Assembly (NCBI RefSeq): GCF_004358675.1
Contig: NZ_SMZO01000030.1
Span: 1-43,217, forward strand
DNA: 43,217 bases
Direction: 5' to 3'
Source: Meridianimarinicoccus aquatilis
GTDB taxonomy: Bacteria > Pseudomonadota > Alphaproteobacteria > Rhodobacterales > Rhodobacteraceae
Part shown: piece after piece, positions 8,747 through 17,402 of the stretch
How positions within the stretch are numbered: the stretch's first letter is position 1
Layout: every line of letters begins with the position of its first letter
Notes under the pieces: generated by a model
What the model was told of the DNA's origin: nothing
The model's database searches: none
The model's input: only the letters and a program-made list of their open reading frames with translations
Translations under genes and position numbers: made by a program

Positions 8747-11700
8747 ATGTCCATTACGGCAAGTATCTATCATCTTACCCACTACAAATACGACCGCCCT
8801 GTTATGCTGGGGCCGCAAATCATCAGGCTCCGGCCGGCGGCGCATTCACGCACGCGGGTGATTTCGCATTCGCTCAAGGTCTCGCCCGGACCGTATTTCG
8901 AGAATCACCAGCAGGACCCCTATGGCAACTGGCTGGCCCGCTTCGTGTTTCCCGAGCCGGTGCGCGAGTTCAAGATTGAAGTCGATCTTGTGGCCGACAT
9001 GTCGGTCTACAACCCGTTCGACTTCTTTGTCGAAGAAGCAGCCGAAGACTTCCCCTTTGAATACCCCGAAGATTCAGAGGTCGATCTGTCGATCTACCGC
9101 ACGCCTGATCCGGCCGGGCCGCATCTGCGCAAGTTTCTTGCGTCCATTTCACGCGACAAGCAGCGCACGATTGATTTCCTCGTCGGGATCAACAGCCGCA
9201 TCTCGAATGAAATCGGCTATGTCATCCGGCTTGAGCCCGGAGTTCAGACCCCCGAAGAAACATTTGAGACCGGCAAAGGGTCGTGCCGCGATACAAGCTG
9301 GCTTCTGGTGCAAACTCTTCGCCATCTTGGCCTCGCCGCGCGGTTCGTGTCTGGCTACCTGATCCAATTGAAACCCGACCTGAAGGCGCTTGACGGCCCT
9401 TCCGGAACGGATGTCGACTTCACAGACCTGCACGCCTGGTGCGAAGTGTACCTGCCCGGTGCAGGCTGGGTTGGGCTTGACCCGACCAGCGGCCTTTTGA
9501 CTGGCGAGTCGCACATCCCGCTGGCCGCAACGCCGCATTACCGCAACGCCGCGCCAATTTCTGGCGGGTTCAATGCCGACGGCACGCCCGAAGTCGAATT
9601 TGATTTCGACATGAAGGTCATTCGCACCGCAGAGCATCCGCGCATCACAAAGCCTTTCTCAGACGACGCATGGGCGGCGCTGAACAAGCTTGGCCGCGAT
9701 GTTGATGAACGTCTCGAGGCGGGCGACGTACGCCTGACCATGGGCGGTGAGCCGACGTTCGTGTCCATCGACGATTTCGAATCCGCAGAATGGAACAGCG
9801 ACGCTGTTGGCCCGACCAAGCGGGTGCTGGCCGACAAGATGATCCGGCGGTTGCGGGATCGCTTCGCACCGGGCGGTTTCCTGCATTACGGCCAAGGCAA
9901 GTGGTATCCCGGCGAGACGCTGCCGCGCTGGACCTTCTCGCTGTATTGGCGGGGCGACGGCCAACCCATCTGGAACGATCCGGAACTTGTGGCCGAAGAA
10001 GGCACACGCGGCAATGTCGGCCCGGCAGAGGCTGAAGCCGTTCTGTCCAGCATCGCGGATCAACTGGGCATCGAGCAAGAGAATATCCTGCCCGCCTATG
10101 AGGATCCGGGCGAGTGGTTGTTGCGCGAATCGAACCTGCCGGAAAACGTCACGCCCGAGAATTCCAAACTGAAAGACGCCGAAGAACGGGCGCGCATCGC
10201 GCGGGTGTTTGACCGGGGTCTGACCGAGCCGGCCGGGTTCGCCTTGCCGGTTCAGAAATGGCAGGCGCGTTCTACAAGCGGTTGGCGGTCCGAGAAATGG
10301 AAGTTGCGGCGCAAGTACCTGTACCTCGTTCCAGGTGACAGCCCTGTCGGCTACCGACTGCCGCTGAACAGCCTGCCCTATGTGGCCCCTGTTGAGTATC
10401 CCTATACCTACCCGGCAGACCCGAACGAAGATCGCGGCCCGCTTCCCGACACAGGTCGCGCAGGCGAAGTCGGTGAAGCTGCGGCAGCGCGGGAACAACA
10501 GCGTGCCAGCTTCACGCCAGACGCCCCGCATGCAGAGCAGCGCGAACAACATGCCGCCCCGATCACGGAACTTGAAGGGCCGGTCCGCACCGCCCTGTCG
10601 ATCGAACCGCGTGATGGTCGGCTTTGCGTGTTCATGCCGCCGGTGGAACGGATCGAGGATTACCTTGAGCTCGTCGAAGCGGCCGAAGCTGCGGCGGCCA
10701 AGCACAAGTTACCGCTTCATATCGAAGGGTATGCTCCGCCCCATGATTCGCGCATGAACGTGATCCGCGTCGCGCCCGACCCCGGCGTGCTTGAGATCAA
10801 CATTCACCCGGCAGGAAACTGGGAAGAATGCGTTGCCACCACCGAAGCCGTCTATGAAGAAGCGCGTCAGTGCCGCCTTGGGGCTGACAAGTTCATGATC
10901 GATGGTCGGCATACCGGCACAGGCGGCGGTAACCACGTCGTCGTTGGCGGGTCCACGCCCATGGACAGTCCGTTCCTTCGACGGCCTGATCTGCTGAAAA
11001 GCCTGATCTTGTATTGGCAGCGGCATCCGTCGCTCAGCTATCTGTTCTCGGGGATCTTCGTTGGCCCGACCAGTCAGGCACCACGCATCGATGAGGCGCG
11101 GCTCGACACGCTGTACGAGCTGGAAATGGCGCTTGATCAGATCGTCCCACCCGATCAGGGCATGCCGCCGCTTCCTTGGCTGGTGGACCGTCTGCTGCGC
11201 AACAGCCTGATTGACGTGACCGGCAACACGCACCGGTCCGAGATTTGTATCGACAAACTCTATTCCCCCGATGGGCCGACCGGACGTCTGGGCCTTGTCG
11301 AGTTCCGCGGCTTCGAGATGCCGCCAGACCCGCGCATGAGCCTTGCCCAGCAAGTCCTGATCCGGGCCATCATTGCACGGCTTTGGGAGAACCCGATTTC
11401 GGGGAACCTGACCCGCTGGGGCACTGCCCTGCATGACCGGTACATGCTGCCGCATTATGTCTGGAATGACTTCGAAGACGTGATCCGCGATCTGCGCGAG
11501 CATGGTTTTGCGGTCGAACCGGAGTGGTTCAAGGCGCAGGCCGAGTTCCGTTTCCCCTTCTGCGGCGAGATCGAAGCCGAAGGTGTGAATCTGGAAATCC
11601 GGCAGGCGATGGAGCCGTGGCACGTATTGGGCGAAACCGGCGCGATTGGCGGAACAGTCCGCTACACGGACAGCTCGGTTGAACGCATTCAGGCCCGCCT

Positions 11701-12100
11701 GACAGCCGCCGATCCGGCGCGCTATGTCGTGACCTGTAATGGTCGGCAACTGCCCATGAAACTCACCGGCACAAACGGCGTGTCCGTTGGCGCGGTGCGG
11801 TACAAGGCATGGCAGCCGCCGCTGGCGCTTCATCCTGTGTTGCCTGTGGATGCGCCGCTGGTTTTCGACATCTATGACACGTGGACCGGCAAGGCGATGG
11901 CAGGATGTACCTATCACGTCGCGCATCCGGGTGGGCGGTCTTACGACACGTTCCCAATCAACGGCAACGAAGCCGAAGCGCGCCGTCTTTCGCGGTTCCA
12001 GTCCCACGGGCACACGCCTGGTGCCTATGTGCCGCCCGCAGAAGTTCCCCATCCGGAATTTCCAATGACACTCGATTTGCGTCGCAAACCGGGACTGTAA
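8747..12100 (+). CDS. Transglutaminase-like / DUF2126 (GS-fold ligase-like) fusion protein
   Basis: A 1117-residue multidomain protein. Residues ~1-90 form the beta-rich bacterial transglutaminase N-domain. A transglutaminase-like core follows with Cys180 (GSCRDTSWLLV), His229 (DLHAWCEVY) and Asp245 (GLDPTSG). From about residue 320 (DVRLTMGGEPTFVSID) to the end is DUF2126. It contains VLEINIHPAGNWEE (~682) and TGTGGGNHVVVGGS (~723), which resemble metal- and substrate-binding strands of glutamine-synthetase-fold carboxylate-amine ligases. Family literature has proposed this region as a permuted GS-like amidoligase; to my knowledge that is not biochemically settled. No signal peptide is visible, so it is probably cytoplasmic. 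AGAAAGAGG precedes the ATG. It leads a three-gene operon with an ATP-grasp protein and a second transglutaminase. Confidence 0.9.
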   Translation: MSITASIYHLTHYKYDRPVMLGPQIIRLRPAAHSRTRVISHSLKVSPGPYFENHQQDPYGNWLARFVFPEPVREFKIEVDLVADMSVYNPFDFFVEEAAEDFPFEYPEDSEVDLSIYRTPDPAGPHLRKFLASISRDKQRTIDFLVGINSRISNEIGYVIRLEPGVQTPEETFETGKGSCRDTSWLLVQTLRHLGLAARFVSGYLIQLKPDLKALDGPSGTDVDFTDLHAWCEVYLPGAGWVGLDPTSGLLTGESHIPLAATPHYRNAAPISGGFNADGTPEVEFDFDMKVIRTAEHPRITKPFSDDAWAALNKLGRDVDERLEAGDVRLTMGGEPTFVSIDDFESAEWNSDAVGPTKRVLADKMIRRLRDRFAPGGFLHYGQGKWYPGETLPRWTFSLYWRGDGQPIWNDPELVAEEGTRGNVGPAEAEAVLSSIADQLGIEQENILPAYEDPGEWLLRESNLPENVTPENSKLKDAEERARIARVFDRGLTEPAGFALPVQKWQARSTSGWRSEKWKLRRKYLYLVPGDSPVGYRLPLNSLPYVAPVEYPYTYPADPNEDRGPLPDTGRAGEVGEAAAAREQQRASFTPDAPHAEQREQHAAPITELEGPVRTALSIEPRDGRLCVFMPPVERIEDYLELVEAAEAAAAKHKLPLHIEGYAPPHDSRMNVIRVAPDPGVLEINIHPAGNWEECVATTEAVYEEARQCRLGADKFMIDGRHTGTGGGNHVVVGGSTPMDSPFLRRPDLLKSLILYWQRHPSLSYLFSGIFVGPTSQAPRIDEARLDTLYELEMALDQIVPPDQGMPPLPWLVDRLLRNSLIDVTGNTHRSEICIDKLYSPDGPTGRLGLVEFRGFEMPPDPRMSLAQQVLIRAIIARLWENPISGNLTRWGTALHDRYMLPHYVWNDFEDVIRDLREHGFAVEPEWFKAQAEFRFPFCGEIEAEGVNLEIRQAMEPWHVLGETGAIGGTVRYTDSSVERIQARLTAADPARYVVTCNGRQLPMKLTGTNGVSVGAVRYKAWQPPLALHPVLPVDAPLVFDIYDTWTGKAMAGCTYHVAHPGGRSYDTFPINGNEAEARRLSRFQSHGHTPGAYVPPAEVPHPEFPMTLDLRRKPGL

Positions 12101-12104
12101 GACT

Positions 12105-14519
12105 ATGAGCGGGCGGGAGCAAACACGAGACGACAGTCTCGCCCGCCTGCTGCAGGCCTATCGGCGCACAGCCGATCAAGCTGACGAACTTGTCTTTCCG
12201 AACGGAAGCCTGCGTCCGGTCTGGCAAGATCTCATGGCGCATCTGGCGCAACTCACGCCCGAAGAGATCGAAATGCGTTTTACACGCGGCGACCGCTATT
12301 TGCGGGACGCCGGTGTTTTCTATCGCAAATACGAAACCGAAGGCCCCGCAGAGCGGGATTGGCCGCTGAGCCATGTTCCTGTGATGATCGCAGAAACCGA
12401 ATGGGATCGGATCACTGCCGGCCTGATACAGCGGGCGGACCTTCTGGAACGGGTCGTAGCCGATATTTACGGCGAGAACCGTCTGGTCGCTGATGGGTTC
12501 CTGCCGCCGTCGGTGATTGCGCAAAACCCGGCATGGCTGCGGCCATTGGTTGGAATTACCCCGCCCGGCGGGCATTTTCTGAATTTCGTCGCGTTCGAGA
12601 TCGGGCGCGGGCCAGATGGTCGGTGGTGGGTTCTGGGTGATCGAACCGAAGCGCCCTCTGGCGCTGGATTCGCGCTGGAAAACCGCACGGCAAGTTCGCG
12701 CATTTTCCCCAATTTCTTTGCACGCAGCGACGTCCGGCGATTGTCGGGATTCTTTCGCGCGTTCCAGCAGGCAATGGAACCGACGGCCGGGCCAGACGGC
12801 AAAAAGGGCCGCATCGCGATTCTGACCCCCGGCCAGATGAACGACGCCTATTTCGAGCATACCTTCATTGCCCGTCACCTTGGTCTTTTGTTGACCGAGG
12901 GCGAAGACCTGACAATCCGCAAAGGTCGTGTCATGGTGCGCACCGTTGATGGATTGCAACCGGTCAGTGTGCTTTGGCGACGGCTCGATGCCGAAACCTG
13001 CGATCCCATTGAACTGGCAGCGACCAGCCAACTGGGCACACCGGGCCTTGTGGACGCGGTTCGTCAGGGCGGCGTGCGCATGATCAATGCCCTTGGTACG
13101 GGCATTCTGGAAACCCGCGCGCTGATGTCCTTTTTGCCGAAGATCAGCCGGGCGTGGACGGGCGGGCAGTTGACCCTTCCAAACATCGCGACGTGGTGGT
13201 GCGGGCAACCACGCGAACGCGATCATGTTTTGGCCAATCTTGACCGGATGATGATCGGCTCCGCCTACTCGACCCGGCTTCCGTTCGACGCAGGAGACGG
13301 CACGTCGATCGGCGGCGGAACCAACCTTGAAGCATTGTCTCGCCGTCTTGCCACCGAAGGGCGCGACCTTGTTGGCCAAGAGGCCGTGACGCTGTCCACA
13401 ACACCGGCATGGTCTGATGGCGGGCTGGTCGCCCGGCCGATGGTGTTGCGCGTCTTCCTCGCCCGCACCCGCCAAGGTTGGCAAGCCATGCCCGGCGGAT
13501 ATGCCCGCATCGGCAGCGGGGCAAATACGGCCGCCATCGCCATGCAGCAGGGCGGTACGGTTGCAGATGTCTGGGTTGTTGGCGACTCAAAACCCCCGAC
13601 CGAGCAGATCACCGCCGCACCCAGCGTTGTCACGCGCGCGCATTTGCAGGAAGCCGAAGCCCTTCCAAGCCGTGCCGCAGACAACCTGTTCTGGCTTGGT
13701 CGCTATCTGGAACGGGCGGAAGGCAACATGCGCCTGTTCCGGGCCTATCACGACCGCCGCGGCAGCGGCATGCCCGTCGAACAACCGTTGATGCAGGTCA
13801 TGCAGGGGTTTATCGCCCCCGGAAGCCAGAACCTGCCCACCCCTCCTGCAAAGCTGGCGCAGAGCTTTGAGGTCCCGCTGGAGGCTGCGTTCAGATCGGC
13901 CAGTCGCGTGCGGGACCGGTTTTCGGTGGATGGAATGGTCGCACTGCACGATGTCGTGGACGCCTCGCGCAAAATGTCGATTACTCCGATGTCCGCAGAC
14001 GATATCCCGCGCAAAGTGTCTGTCTTACTGCGGAAGATTACCGGCTTCTCGGGTCTTGTACATGAGAACATGTATCGCTCTATGGGTTGGCGGTTTCTCA
14101 GTCTCGGGCTGTCTTTGGAACGCGCGGCGAACATGTGCACGCTTCTGTCCCAGCTTTGCCAAGACGACGCCCCAGACGGGGCGCTTGATCTGGTTCTGGA
14201 ACTGGGCGACAGCGCGATGTCGCATCGCACCCGGTATGCCGGGGCGGCGACGGCGGCCAGCGTATGTGATCTGATGGCCTTGGATGACACCAACCCACGC
14301 GCCGTTCTGTACCATTTGTCACGCGCAAAGACACATATCGACCACCTTCCCGGCTCATCCGAGAATGGGCGGTTGGCCCCGATGGCGCGGCTTGGGCTTC
14401 AGGTCCACACGCGTTTGGCCGTCGAAACGCCAGAGACGCTGAGCCCTGCCAAACTCACCGGGTTGCGATTGGGCATGTGGCGCCTGTCGGACCTCGTCTC
14501 AACCACGTATCTGAGCTGA
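12105..14519 (+). CDS. Circularly permuted ATP-grasp plus alpha-E domain protein
   Basis: An 804-residue protein. The first ~520 residues are a circularly permuted ATP-grasp (older DUF404/DUF407), with conserved stretches DLLERVVADIYGENRLV, WWVLGDRTEAPSGAGFALEN and ILTPGQMNDAYFEH, and the later QEAVTLSTTPAW. The last ~280 residues are the all-helical alpha-E domain (older DUF403), beginning at DNLFWLGRYLERAEGNMRLF (~526) and including ENMYRSMGWRFLSLG. ATP-grasp enzymes join a carboxylate to an amine using ATP, so a peptide or amide ligase role is expected; the substrate is unknown. In many genomes these two parts are separate genes. The start is 4 bp after the preceding stop and the next gene begins 7 bp after this stop, so the operon is tightly coupled. 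Confidence 0.9.
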   Translation: MSGREQTRDDSLARLLQAYRRTADQADELVFPNGSLRPVWQDLMAHLAQLTPEEIEMRFTRGDRYLRDAGVFYRKYETEGPAERDWPLSHVPVMIAETEWDRITAGLIQRADLLERVVADIYGENRLVADGFLPPSVIAQNPAWLRPLVGITPPGGHFLNFVAFEIGRGPDGRWWVLGDRTEAPSGAGFALENRTASSRIFPNFFARSDVRRLSGFFRAFQQAMEPTAGPDGKKGRIAILTPGQMNDAYFEHTFIARHLGLLLTEGEDLTIRKGRVMVRTVDGLQPVSVLWRRLDAETCDPIELAATSQLGTPGLVDAVRQGGVRMINALGTGILETRALMSFLPKISRAWTGGQLTLPNIATWWCGQPRERDHVLANLDRMMIGSAYSTRLPFDAGDGTSIGGGTNLEALSRRLATEGRDLVGQEAVTLSTTPAWSDGGLVARPMVLRVFLARTRQGWQAMPGGYARIGSGANTAAIAMQQGGTVADVWVVGDSKPPTEQITAAPSVVTRAHLQEAEALPSRAADNLFWLGRYLERAEGNMRLFRAYHDRRGSGMPVEQPLMQVMQGFIAPGSQNLPTPPAKLAQSFEVPLEAAFRSASRVRDRFSVDGMVALHDVVDASRKMSITPMSADDIPRKVSVLLRKITGFSGLVHENMYRSMGWRFLSLGLSLERAANMCTLLSQLCQDDAPDGALDLVLELGDSAMSHRTRYAGAATAASVCDLMALDDTNPRAVLYHLSRAKTHIDHLPGSSENGRLAPMARLGLQVHTRLAVETPETLSPAKLTGLRLGMWRLSDLVSTTYLS

Positions 14520-14526
14520 ATACGCC

Positions 14527-15423
14527 ATGCGGTATGATATTCGTTTGCGGATCAACCACGACTATCCCGGCGCTGGCGGGATCGGTCGGCACCAGATCAG
14601 GGTTGTGCCCGCTGATATTCCGGGACGCCAAGCGCTGACGGTGCAGCAACTGGTCGTTACCCCTGCGGCGGCGGAATACATCACGCGCAAAGACTTCTTT
14701 GGCAACTCGACAACGATGGTGATGCACGACACCGCCCATTCCCAGATGAGCATTGCAATGCGATCCCAGGTGGAGATTTTTCCCCTCAGCGGGAACTTCG
14801 ACACGTCCGTCACCCTGAATGAATTGCCCCGCGAAATCGCCTCTATAACGTCACTGTCGGCGGATGCGCCCCATCATTTCCTCGGGGCCTCGCCCCGACT
14901 GCCCCCAAATCAAGACATGGCAGCCTATTCACGTGCCTGCGTCTCGCCCGGAATGACAACGCGCGATGCGGTCGAAGCGGTCGGCGCCCGGTTGCATGCC
15001 GATCTTGCCTTTGACGCGCAGGCGACGACCGTGGAAACTCCCGCAGCAGAGGCCTTTGCCGTGCGCCGCGGGGTTTGTCAGGATTTCACGCATATCATGA
15101 TCATCTGCCTGCGCAGCCTGGGCGTGCCTGCGGCCTATGTCAGCGGCTATCTTCGGACCGAACCACCGCCCGGCCAACCCCGGCTTGAGGGCGCCGACGC
15201 CATGCATGCCTGGGTCCGGGCCTGGTGCGGCAAAGATGCCGGTTGGGTAGAGTATGACCCGACAAATGCCGTCGAACCGGCCTCCGATCACGTGGTGGTG
15301 GCCTTTGGCCGGGATTACGACGACATTGCGCCCGTCCAAGGCATCTTGCGAAGCTCAGGGCCGAATGTCAGCGCGCAGTCTGTCGATGTAATCCCGTCAG
15401 CGTCGCAGGTCCGCAACGCATAG
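14527..15423 (+). CDS. Transglutaminase-like cysteine peptidase family protein
   Basis: A 298-residue protein with the bacterial transglutaminase N-domain (residues ~1-85) and a transglutaminase core whose triad is Cys184 (RRGVCQDFTHIMI), His227 (DAMHAWVRAW) and Asp244 (VEYDPTNA). It is a stand-alone relative of the N-terminal part of the first gene in the operon, so the operon carries two transglutaminase-fold active sites. Such proteins can act as peptidases, amidases or crosslinkers. No signal peptide or membrane segment is seen. It is the last gene of the set; the next gene on this strand begins 308 bp later. The fold and triad are secure, the substrate is not. Confidence 0.9.
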   Translation: MRYDIRLRINHDYPGAGGIGRHQIRVVPADIPGRQALTVQQLVVTPAAAEYITRKDFFGNSTTMVMHDTAHSQMSIAMRSQVEIFPLSGNFDTSVTLNELPREIASITSLSADAPHHFLGASPRLPPNQDMAAYSRACVSPGMTTRDAVEAVGARLHADLAFDAQATTVETPAAEAFAVRRGVCQDFTHIMIICLRSLGVPAAYVSGYLRTEPPPGQPRLEGADAMHAWVRAWCGKDAGWVEYDPTNAVEPASDHVVVAFGRDYDDIAPVQGILRSSGPNVSAQSVDVIPSASQVRNA

Positions 15424-15731
15424 AACACGCCGCCAGTAGCATTTTTCGCCCAGAATATAATCTATCAAGCTATTTTGGCCCATATTATGTGCGAAAATCG
15501 CTGTGCTACTGCTTGGCAGGCGCCCTTGTTTGCAGTTCCAGGTTTCAGGCCAGCCGCTTTCCAGCCAGTCTGTGAGGTAGGCGGCGCACGATGGTTCCCC
15601 TGTCCTCCCTTGTGAAGCGTCGTGCGCCAGCCCAACCGTCATTGCCGTAAGCGGCGACCCCGGAGTAGAAGCAGTCAGGCACAGAGGTGCCCGGTCATTG
15701 CTCCAGCACCTTTATGCTGGAAGGACAACGA
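15424..15731. other. Intergenic region without a supported gene
   Basis: These 308 bp separate the transglutaminase operon from the oxygenase gene. The first part is AT-rich (around 15440-15490), unlike its surroundings. A minus-strand frame of 81 codons (15642 to 15397) crosses it and overlaps the end of the previous gene, but its third positions are not GC-biased and I recognise no domain. GGAAGGA at the right end is the ribosome site of the next gene. I see no RNA gene. Confidence 0.5.
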
Positions 15732-16733
15732 ATGACTAAAACGCTTCAAGAACTCGATCGTGAATCAAGAATCGGGGGTATTGGTCGGGAACGCACCCGC
15801 GACGTTGCCCTGATCGACCTCTCTGATTTCGATGCCCGCAAGACTGAAATTGCCGACGCGTTATGGCATGCGGCCACGGGTTTAGGTCTGTTCCAACTGT
15901 CCGGCCACGGGATTCCACTTGAGCAAATTGAAGACGCGTTTGATCTTTCGGCGGCCTTTTTCGATCTACCGGAAAAGGACAAGGCGCAGATGCCGCTTCG
16001 GCCCGGCACCAACGCAGGCTGGGAGTTCAAAAGCCAGGTGCGCCCGTCGACCGGCACACCGGATCAAAAGGAAAGCTATCAGATCACCCGCCCCCGCATG
16101 GAGGGTTTGTGGCCAGACGACAGCACATTGCCCGGCTTTCGGGACAAGATGCTGGCCTTCGAACGCGCCAACTGGGAGGTCGCCATGAAGGTCTTGTCGT
16201 GTTTTGCCCTGAAGTTGGGGTTCGACGAGGCGTTCTTCACGCATCACCACGACCAAAGCAGCCCAGAGTACCAGTCCACGCTGCGCCTGATCCACTATCT
16301 GCCAATGAGCAATGCCAAACCTGAAGATTTCGAAGGGTGGCGCGCCGGAGCGCATACTGACTTCGACTGTCTGACCCTGCTTCATCAGAAAACGGGTCAG
16401 GGCGGGCTTCAAGTCATCCCCGGCTCCGAAGCCGAGGGCGGCGAGTGGACCAGCGTTGAACCCATAACCGGGATCATCACCTGCAATATTGGCGATATGC
16501 TCATGCGATGGTCAGACGATAAATTGCTGTCAAACCCGCATCGGGTGCGGATGCCCCGGCAAGACGAATATCTCGGGCCGCGCTATTCCATCCCGTTTTT
16601 CGCACAGGCAAACCGCGACTCGGTCCTGCAAGGCCCCGAGAAACGGTATCCCCCCATCACCGCCGCCGATTACATCCAAAGTCGCCTATCTGCGAATTTC
16701 GAGGCCCTGAAAGCGCGAAAATCAGGGAATTGA
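15732..16733 (+). CDS. 2-oxoglutarate/Fe(II)-dependent oxygenase, isopenicillin N synthase-like
   Basis: A 333-residue oxygenase of the isopenicillin N synthase/2OG-Fe(II) superfamily. A DIOX_N segment is seen early (GLGLFQLSGHGIPLEQIEDAF). The jelly-roll core carries the iron ligands His208, Asp210 (AHTDFDCLTLL) and His270 (SNPHRV), and the Arg284-x-Ser286 pair that binds 2-oxoglutarate (PRYSIPFF). Members hydroxylate, desaturate or cyclise small molecules; the substrate cannot be read from the sequence. I start at ATG 15732 (MTKTLQELDRES), which has GGAAGGA upstream; an in-frame ATG at 15687 is less well placed. It stands alone as a transcription unit but is on the same strand as the transglutaminase operon. 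Confidence 0.87.
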   Translation: MTKTLQELDRESRIGGIGRERTRDVALIDLSDFDARKTEIADALWHAATGLGLFQLSGHGIPLEQIEDAFDLSAAFFDLPEKDKAQMPLRPGTNAGWEFKSQVRPSTGTPDQKESYQITRPRMEGLWPDDSTLPGFRDKMLAFERANWEVAMKVLSCFALKLGFDEAFFTHHHDQSSPEYQSTLRLIHYLPMSNAKPEDFEGWRAGAHTDFDCLTLLHQKTGQGGLQVIPGSEAEGGEWTSVEPITGIITCNIGDMLMRWSDDKLLSNPHRVRMPRQDEYLGPRYSIPFFAQANRDSVLQGPEKRYPPITAADYIQSRLSANFEALKARKSGN

Positions 16734-16816
16734 GGCAAATTCAGTGTGGCATCGCAACGACACGGCCCCGGATTTCCATACTTTGGTAACCATTGTGCGC
16801 GATAAGGGTGGATTTC

Positions 16817-16829
16817 GTAATTAAATTAC
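16817..16829. promoter_or_regulatory. Perfect inverted repeat in an AT-rich patch before a short ORF
   Basis: GTAATT-A-AATTAC is a 6-1-6 palindrome within an AT-rich stretch, 34 bp upstream of the start of the 37-codon ORF at 16863. It may be an operator, or part of a promoter whose -10 falls inside the repeat. No known motif is matched. Confidence 0.3.
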
Positions 16830-16862
16830 TTTGTGATGGACGCATATAAAGGAGCGTCCCCA

Positions 16863-16976
16863 ATGCCCAACACATCTGACCAAACCCCGCCTCGCCAAAC
16901 TGTTCCCCCAATGTCGCGCCGTCCTCGCCCGGACCCGATCAAGACATACGAATTCAAAGACTGGGCGATGATCTGA
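16863..16976 (+). CDS. Putative small protein of 37 residues, unknown function
   Basis: A short frame beginning MPNTSDQTPPRQTVPPM and ending TYEFKDWAMI. It is rich in proline and arginine in the middle, with an aromatic/acidic C-terminal end. The case for translation is the AAAGGAG eight bases before the ATG, one of the best ribosome sites in the window, and an AT-rich upstream patch with a perfect inverted repeat. It has no signal peptide or membrane segment. I recognise no family. It sits between the oxygenase and the TfoX-like gene, both on the same strand. It may be a real small gene or a chance frame. Confidence 0.45.
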   Translation: MPNTSDQTPPRQTVPPMSRRPRPDPIKTYEFKDWAMI

Positions 16977-17030
16977 TCGCGGCCTGACATGCCTCTTGTC
17001 TGACCGGCCGTGGGCGGGCACAACCAGCCC

Positions 17031-17402
17031 ATGGCCACACCAATCACAAGCATCCGAAATCTGGGCACGGCGATGTCCGCTGCCTTCACTGCTGTTGGCA
17101 TTGAAGACGCAGAAACGCTGCAAGAGATTGGCGCAGATGAGGCGTATGCCAAGCTTCTGGCAAATGGCCATCGCCCGCACTTCATAGCGTATCTCGCCGT
17201 CGCGCTTGGCCTTCAGGGCCGCCACTGGAACGACATTGAGCCCGCTGAAAAAACCGCGTTCAGGTCACGATTCGACTCAATCAAATCCCGCAGACCGTTA
17301 CAAAACGCGAAGGGCCGCACCCCGATAGATGCGGCCCTTGCTGAAATCGGTGTCATCGAAAGAGCGGCTCAGCCGACCAGTTCAAGACCCGAGAAGAAGT
17401 AA
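17031..17402 (+). CDS. TfoX/Sxy C-terminal domain protein
   Basis: A 123-residue protein made essentially of the TfoX C-terminal helix-hairpin-helix-like domain: [20 protein letters not shown], then [20 protein letters not shown] and [15 protein letters not shown]. Full Sxy/TfoX proteins regulate competence, but stand-alone C-terminal-domain proteins are common in Rhodobacteraceae and have no assigned role. I start at ATG 17031; a GTG at 17010 is in frame. The domain seems to end near residue 85. The last ~40 residues are encoded across the ndk terminator hairpin and the antisense of the ndk 3' end, suggesting extension by loss of an earlier stop. It overlaps ndk convergently by 34 bp. Confidence 0.8.
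   Translation: MATPITSIRNLGTAMSAAFTAVGIEDAETLQEIGADEAYAKLLANGHRPHFIAYLAVALGLQGRHWNDIEPAEKTAFRSRFDSIKSRRPLQNAKGRTPIDAALAEIGVIERAAQPTSSRPEKK
17310..17339 (-). terminator. Probable rho-independent terminator of ndk, inside the tfoX-like gene
   Basis: A perfect 10-bp inverted repeat (AAGGGCCGCA / TGCGGCCCTT) with a 10-nt loop lies 30 bp downstream of the ndk stop. Read on the minus strand, the stem closes with TT and is followed by CGCGTTTTG. The hairpin is also part of the coding sequence of the convergent TfoX-like gene. Confidence 0.6.

Noticed and set aside
9659-12052. Long minus-strand ORFs (348 and 447 codons) opposite the DUF2126 gene
   Set aside because: They lie entirely within a well-supported 1117-residue gene and have compositions typical of antisense frames (rich in Arg, His, Pro).
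15397-15642. Minus-strand 81-codon ORF after the transglutaminase operon
   Set aside because: It overlaps the 3' end of a real gene, lacks GC-biased third positions and a ribosome site, and has no recognisable domain; kept only as a note under the gap.
16845-16850. TATAAA as a -10 element for the 37-residue ORF
   Set aside because: It is only 18 bp from the ATG and overlaps the ribosome site, so the transcript would start without AAAGGAG.
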